A stretch of 9,693 nucleotides of DNA from Acidobacteriota bacterium (lineage in GTDB: Bacteria; Acidobacteriota; Terriglobia; UBA7540): assembly GCA_021828225.1 (NCBI GenBank), contig JAKASH010000046.1:1156-10848 (forward strand). Reading direction: 5' to 3'. Of this stretch, positions 7,038-9,693 are shown in pieces. The notes under the pieces are model-generated. The model was not told the DNA's origin, did no database searches, and worked only from the letters and a program-made list of their open reading frames with translations. Every line of letters begins with the position of its first letter. Positions within the stretch are counted from its first letter, which is position 1. The position numbers and the translations under genes were made by a program.

Positions 7038-7237
7038 GCAGTCCCCCGAGACTTCCCGAGATCATGCAGGACGCCCGGGGCGTAAGCCGCCTCGGCAAGC
7101 TCCTCGCCTCCCAGCCGGCCTTCTTCGGCAAACTGTCGGGCCAGCTTCGCGACGTTGAGCAAATGCTCGCGCAGCGGCTGCCAATGCGCCTGATCCGGCG
7201 TGCCGTTGGTATGGGCGAAATATTCCCCGGCCCCCAT
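7034..7237 (-). pseudogene. Truncated Cas3 N-terminal (HD) fragment, relic of a second cas3
   Basis: The 67-residue reading frame starts MGAGEYFAHTNGTPDQAHWQ and carries the opening of a canonical I-C Cas3 HD domain: YFAHT (6-10), HWQPLREHLLNVAKLARQFA (18-37) and VLHDLGK (56-62, with His58-Asp59). It stops at residue 67, five residues after HDLGK, and the rest of a Cas3 (about 700 residues) is absent because cas5 begins in the overlapping ATGA. The last codons (SRGTA) contain the cas5 ribosome-binding region, so the break joins the HD motif almost directly to the cas5 leader. Canonical I-C operons begin cas3-cas5, so this is best explained by a large internal deletion of a former first gene, whose function is now covered by the cas3 downstream of cas7. 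It could also be kept as a short leader ORF that couples translation into cas5. Nuclease activity is not expected. Confidence 0.8.
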
Positions 7238-7291
7238 GCTGCGTTTCCCACGGTGCGCCGTTCGGTTTTCAGTGTATTGATTACCACCGTA

Positions 7292-7320
7292 ATCTTACCC
7301 TCCCCCCTGCGCTGTTGCAA
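7292..7320 (-). promoter_or_regulatory. Predicted promoter of the cas operon
   Basis: On the minus strand a -35-like TTGCAA (7315-7320) and a -10-like TAAGAT (7292-7297) are separated by exactly 17 bases. Each matches four of six sigma70 consensus positions. A transcript would start near 7284, about 47 bases before the HD-fragment ATG. No other good promoter was noticed before cas5. This is a pattern match only. Confidence 0.45.
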
Positions 7321-7324
7321 GTAA

Positions 7325-8027
7325 AAATCCAAACCAAGCCTTGCGACGATGGCTCGGTTTCCGCCAATAACCGGACCACCCAGGCGGGGGCGGATTATCG
7401 ACAAGCGGGGCCAGGCCGCTGGGCCTGAGGGGGCGTGGGGCGTGAGCCATGCGGATACCTCCGGAAGATCCCGCCCGCGCTGCGGCGGCGCAACCGGCCG
7501 CCGGCGTGAGCTGGAGATCCGCGGCGACAGGCGTCGAACCGACCGGAACGCGGCCAACCCGGAAAATATCGGGTTGGTGAAGGCGGGCGGCGGCACCAAG
7601 CAGGAACGCGGAAGGACTCATGCGATCGCCGGCGACACCCCGGCGCCCGCTCCAACCGCGGGCACGACCTCCTGGCCGGGGCTGGCCCGCCGGTTCGACG
7701 GCACCTCGGCGTGGGTCCGCCGGGGCGACTCCTCGACCGGTTACGGATTCATGCCGCGTTCCCGCTTGCCGGGCCGGCCCCCTTTTCCGGCGGGGGCCGG
7801 GCGCGGCCCTGGGTGGATAAAGGGAGGGGGAGACACAATAGTATCTAAATATGTACATGTCTGGTTATATCTAGTTCGGCGCCGGGGGCGGCGCGGCGTT
7901 GCGCTCCGGCCCGGCTGGCATCGCCGGCGTCGGCCCAACCCGCGGCCTCGGAAGTGGAATATGGGCGCGCGCAGCCCGGCGGCGCGGTTACCGGGAGATG
8001 GGTGGACCAGGAAAATAGGGTTGTGGG
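7325..8027. other. GC-rich divergent intergenic region with clustered hairpins, no credible gene
   Basis: About 700 bases separate the cas operon promoter from the macro-domain promoter. Long open frames exist on both strands, but their products are Arg/Pro/Gly/Ala-rich, overlap each other, lack convincing ribosome-binding sites and resemble no family, as expected by chance in very GC-rich DNA. Perfect stems are seen at 7412-7427 (6 bp, loop GCTG), 7483-7503 (7 bp, 7-base loop), 7554-7577 (CCAACCCG/CGGGTTGG, 8-base loop) and 7774-7800 (CCGGCCCCC/GGGGGCCGG, 9-base loop). None is followed by a T-run. A 40-base AT-rich island lies at about 7835-7875. No tRNA, RNase P RNA, tmRNA or CRISPR repeats were recognised. 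Confidence 0.5.
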
Positions 8028-8056
8028 TTGACAGAGAAGAAATGGAGATCGAAAAT
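8028..8056 (+). promoter_or_regulatory. Predicted promoter of the macro-domain gene
   Basis: A perfect -35 TTGACA (8028-8033) is followed after 17 bases by GAAAAT (8051-8056), which matches four of six -10 positions. The start of transcription would be near 8063, about 22 bases before the ATG at 8085 and just ahead of the ribosome-binding site at 8075-8078. The spacing and position are good. There is no experimental support. Confidence 0.55.
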
Positions 8057-8084
8057 TGTAGACAAATTCAGGATGAGGTGGCGC

Positions 8085-8624
8085 ATGGCGGAAGAGCGCA
8101 TCGAAATAATTCGCGGCGATATCACCGCGCTGCGGGTGGATGCGATTGTGAATGCAGCCAATACAAGTTTACTCGGTGGAGGCGGGGTGGACGGGGCGAT
8201 TCACCGGGCCGCCGGGCCGGAGCTTCTGGCTTTTTGTCGAAAGCTGGGCGGGTGCCGGACGGGGCAGGCGAAGGTGACACCCGGATTTAAACTGCCGGCG
8301 CGCTGGATCATTCATGCCGTTGGGCCGGTGTGGCGCGACGGCAGGCACGGCGAACCGGAATTGCTGGCATCCTGCTACCACCGTGCTCTGGAGCTGGCGG
8401 TCGAAAACTCCGTGCGGTCGATCGCGTTTCCAGCAATCAGTTGCGGTGTGTACGGCTATCCTATCGAGCAGGCGGCGCGGGTGGCGGTGGGGGCCATCGC
8501 ATCTTTTCTGGGGGGAGACAAGAGCCTTGAACGGGTCCTGCTGGTATGTTTTAGTGCGGACATTGCGTGTGCGTACGAGGCGGCGCTGGCGGAGTCGCGT
8601 GGGGCAAGGCGTAAACAGGTCTGA
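8085..8624 (+). CDS. Macro-domain ADP-ribose hydrolase (YmdB/Af1521-like)
   Basis: This 179-residue protein is a single macro domain that probably binds ADP-ribose and hydrolyses O-acetyl-ADP-ribose or removes mono-ADP-ribose from proteins or nucleic acids in the cytoplasm. Hallmarks are GDIT (11-14), [22 protein letters not shown] (19-40, with Asn23, Asn26 and Asp36 in the ligand and catalytic loop), GGCRTGQA (55-62), [10 protein letters not shown] (74-83) and the phosphate-binding loop ISCGVYGYP (118-126). Length matches stand-alone YmdB-type enzymes. The ATG at 8085 has GAGG at 8075-8078, six bases upstream; ATG at 8073 is a possible alternative that adds four residues, while a start further upstream would fall inside the predicted promoter. 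It has its own promoter and stands between the divergent cas operon and parB. Neither a partner toxin such as DarT nor an ADP-ribosyltransferase is visible, so a toxin-antitoxin role cannot be claimed. Confidence 0.92.
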   Translation: MAEERIEIIRGDITALRVDAIVNAANTSLLGGGGVDGAIHRAAGPELLAFCRKLGGCRTGQAKVTPGFKLPARWIIHAVGPVWRDGRHGEPELLASCYHRALELAVENSVRSIAFPAISCGVYGYPIEQAARVAVGAIASFLGGDKSLERVLLVCFSADIACAYEAALAESRGARRKQV

Positions 8625-8858
8625 AACGTTAACCAAAAAATACGCGCAGCGAACAGAACGTTTTCGATGAGGGCTGGGATCCAGGGTGGCGCCGCTCCAT
8701 GCCTCGGCTCTGACGGTGGGCGGCCCGGCGCTCTAGCCCGGCTTGGGCGGGTTGGTTTGGAGGCTGCGCTCCGCCCCGGCTTGGTTGGGTTGGCCTGGGG
8801 CGTGGCTGCGCCCTGCCACGGTTTGGGGAGATTGAATGTAGCCGAGAACTGGAATTGC
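8625..8858. other. Spacer between macro-domain gene and parB, without a gene
   Basis: The left end has a 7-bp inverted repeat AAACGTT/AACGTTT near 8625-8631 and 8658-8664, separated by an A-rich stretch. This is followed by GC-rich sequence containing the imperfect tandem repeat listed separately. A 92-residue frame on the minus strand (8629-8907) is Arg/Pro/Gln/Ser-rich, runs through the parB promoter and parS, and is not believed. No RNA gene was recognised. Confidence 0.5.
8737..8813. repeat. Imperfect two-copy tandem repeat, about 38 bp
   Basis: CCCGGCTTGG at 8737-8746 recurs at 8775-8784. Each copy is followed two bases later by GGGTTGG and then, after a variable stretch, by GGCTGCGC. 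The second copy is slightly longer through a GGGGCGT-type insertion. It lies upstream of the parB promoter. A regulatory role is not evident. It may be a dispersed repeat or a local duplication. Confidence 0.5.
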
Positions 8859-8887
8859 TTGACAGGAATAGGTTGTGCGCCGAGAAT
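8859..8887 (+). promoter_or_regulatory. Predicted parB promoter
   Basis: A perfect TTGACA (8859-8864) is followed after 17 bases by GAGAAT (8882-8887), four of six matches to the -10 consensus. The -10 overlaps the left arm of the parS palindrome at 8884-8905, so ParB bound there would compete with RNA polymerase. This fits autoregulation, as known for several par loci. Confidence 0.6.
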
Positions 8888-8905
8888 GTTCCACGTGGAA
8901 CATTC
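8884..8905. promoter_or_regulatory. parS: parS centromere site (ParB-binding palindrome)
   Basis: A perfect 22-bp palindrome with the core TGTTCCACGTGGAACA at 8887-8902. The bacterial parS consensus is TGTTTCACGTGAAACA; the core here differs by one symmetric base pair per arm, a common natural variant. It lies 22 bases before the parB ATG. ParB is expected to load here, bind CTP and spread along the chromosome. Confidence 0.88.
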
Positions 8906-8927
8906 ATCCGAACTTGGAGGACCTGTC

Positions 8928-9693
8928 ATGTCCGCAAATCCACGGTCGCGTCTGGGCAGAGGCCTAAGTTCTCTGATACCAACGGAAATGGTACCGGAGC
9001 GCCAAGATATCGAGGCTAAAGAACAGGATGCAGCCACAGCGCATGTCGGGCCGAGCCCAACACCGCCGCGAATTGATGTTCGGGAGATTGCGATCGAGCA
9101 CATCGATGAAAACCCAGATCAGCCGAGGGATACCATCGATGCCACGGCACTGAAGGAGCTGGCGGATTCGATTCGCATTCACGGTGTCTTGCAGCCCGTT
9201 TTACTTAAACCGAACGATGGCCGTTACACATTAGTATCCGGGCACCGCCGGCTTCGAGCGGCGAAGTTGGCGGCGATGGCGGTGATTCCCGCGATCGTGC
9301 GTACCGACAGCACCGTGGAAAACCAGGTGGAGTGGGCTTTAATTGAGAATATCCAACGGAAAGATTTAAATCCCATGGAGCGGGCCAGGGCTTACCGCAA
9401 CTACATTGACCGATTCCATCTAACCCATGCCCAGGCGGCCGAGCGCTTAGGCGAAGAGCGGGCCACGGTGAGCAATTTCCTGCGATTGCTTGAATTATGT
9501 ACATATGTACAACAATCGCTATCCAGCGGCGCCCTTTCGGCCGGGCACGCCAAAGTCCTGGCCGGGGTGGAGGATCCGGCCCGGCAGGAAAGGCTGGCCC
9601 GGCGGGCCGTGGAAAGCGGCGCCAGCGTCCGCCAGCTGGAGGAAATGGCGCGGGCCAATCTGCCCCCCGCCGGCGGCGCGGCGGCGGGGGCCG
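8928..9693 (+). CDS. parB: ParB, chromosome-partitioning CTPase, C-terminus cut by window edge
   Basis: The first 255 residues are present; complete ParB proteins are usually about 280-310. The order is typical: RLGRGLSSLI (8-17), the ParA-interacting N-terminus; I..I.ENPDQPR (61-67); the CTP-binding N-domain with ALKELADSIRIHGVLQPVLL (74-93) and GHRRLRA (105-111; Glu of the common GERR is His here); ENIQRKDLNPMERARAY (140-156); the helix-turn-helix (about 165-190, THAQAAERLGEERATVSNFL) that reads parS; and the start of a linker rich in Ala, Gly and Pro, cut by the edge before the dimerisation domain. The ATG at 8928 has GGAGG at 8916-8920, seven bases upstream. The residues after the helix-turn-helix read LCTYVQQ where most family members have LP..VQ. 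ParA is not upstream, where it commonly lies; a macro-domain gene is there instead. ParB organises and segregates the origin region with ParA and SMC. Confidence 0.95.
   Translation, partial: MSANPRSRLGRGLSSLIPTEMVPERQDIEAKEQDAATAHVGPSPTPPRIDVREIAIEHIDENPDQPRDTIDATALKELADSIRIHGVLQPVLLKPNDGRYTLVSGHRRLRAAKLAAMAVIPAIVRTDSTVENQVEWALIENIQRKDLNPMERARAYRNYIDRFHLTHAQAAERLGEERATVSNFLRLLELCTYVQQSLSSGALSAGHAKVLAGVEDPARQERLARRAVESGASVRQLEEMARANLPPAGGAAAGA
9498..9511. repeat. 14-bp perfect palindrome inside parB
   Basis: TGTACATATGTACA is a perfect palindrome in the codons for Cys191-Thr-Tyr-Val194 and neighbours, just after the helix-turn-helix. It is AT-rich in a GC-rich gene. A related ATATGTACAT is at 7849-7858. 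Both may be coincidence. Confidence 0.4.

Noticed and set aside
6411..7237. A frameshift as the cause of the short HD fragment
   Set aside because: The remaining Cas3 sequence is absent in all frames; cas5 begins at once, so a deletion is required instead of a frameshift.
7021..7599. 192-residue minus-strand frame covering the HD fragment
   Set aside because: It is a shadow frame; the Cas3-like HD sequence is in another frame with a proper start and an ATGA junction to cas5.
7295..7858. 187-residue minus-strand frame upstream of the cas operon
   Set aside because: It covers the predicted cas promoter, is Arg/Pro/Gly-rich and overlaps other equally long frames. No motif was recognised, although a decayed gene cannot be fully excluded.
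7835..7875. Shared ATGTACAT in the AT island and in parB
   Set aside because: An 8-base palindrome match at two places is within chance. It is noted only as context for the parB palindrome.
7325..8027. CRISPR array in the divergent region
   Set aside because: No direct repeats of 25-40 bases with regular spacing are present there or elsewhere in the window.
7349..8290. 313-residue plus-strand frame across the GC-rich region
   Set aside because: It runs into the macro-domain gene in another frame and through its promoter, and its composition is dominated by Arg, Gly, Ala and Pro as expected from GC-rich noncoding DNA.
8629..8907. 92-residue minus-strand frame between the macro gene and parB
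   Set aside because: It passes through the parB promoter and parS and is low-complexity Arg/Pro/Gln/Ser-rich.

Overview
The window holds most of a type I-C-like CRISPR-Cas operon on the minus strand, followed on its right by a plus-strand macro-domain gene and a chromosome-partitioning gene (parB) that runs off the right edge. Base composition is GC-rich. No marker here fixes the phylum. The ParB style (RLGRGLSSLI start, GHRR instead of the common GERR), the S23-type four-helix-bundle gene and the AT-rich palindromic spacer beside it suggest the PVC group, perhaps a planctomycete. That is a low-confidence inference.

Cas region (1-7320, minus strand, read right to left). A sigma70-like promoter (7292-7320) precedes a 67-residue HD fragment of a Cas3 protein (7034-7237). 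Its stop codon overlaps the ATG of cas5 (6411-7037). Then come a divergent cas8c (4235-6394), cas7 (3301-4209), a complete HD-helicase cas3 (1028-3304) and cas4 (372-1022). Most junctions are overlaps or gaps under 30 bases, so this is one transcription unit. The last 387 bases of cas8c carry an in-frame ATG with a strong ribosome-binding site, the expected signature of the internally translated small subunit Cas11c. After cas4 there is a 100-base AT-rich spacer with palindromes, then the start of a four-helix-bundle (S23/TIGR02436-type) gene cut by the left edge. cas1, cas2 and the repeat array are not in the window; they probably lie further left.

Expected interplay: Cas7, Cas5, Cas8c and Cas11c form the RNA-guided surveillance complex, Cas3 is recruited to nick and degrade target DNA, and Cas4 helps select and trim new spacers with Cas1-Cas2. 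Four points depart from the textbook I-C locus: cas3 lies between cas7 and cas4 instead of first; a relic of another cas3 sits in the canonical first place; Cas5 seems to lack the Tyr/Lys/His residues of the Cas5c RNase although no cas6 is visible; and a four-helix-bundle gene follows cas4.

Right part (7321-9693). An 800-base GC-rich divergent region with several hairpins and no credible gene separates the cas operon from a macro-domain ADP-ribose hydrolase gene (8085-8624) with its own promoter. A 303-base spacer follows, with an imperfect tandem repeat, a TTGACA promoter and a perfect parS palindrome overlapping the -10 element, then parB (8928 to the end). The parS/parB pair suggests, but does not prove, that the locus is near the replication origin.
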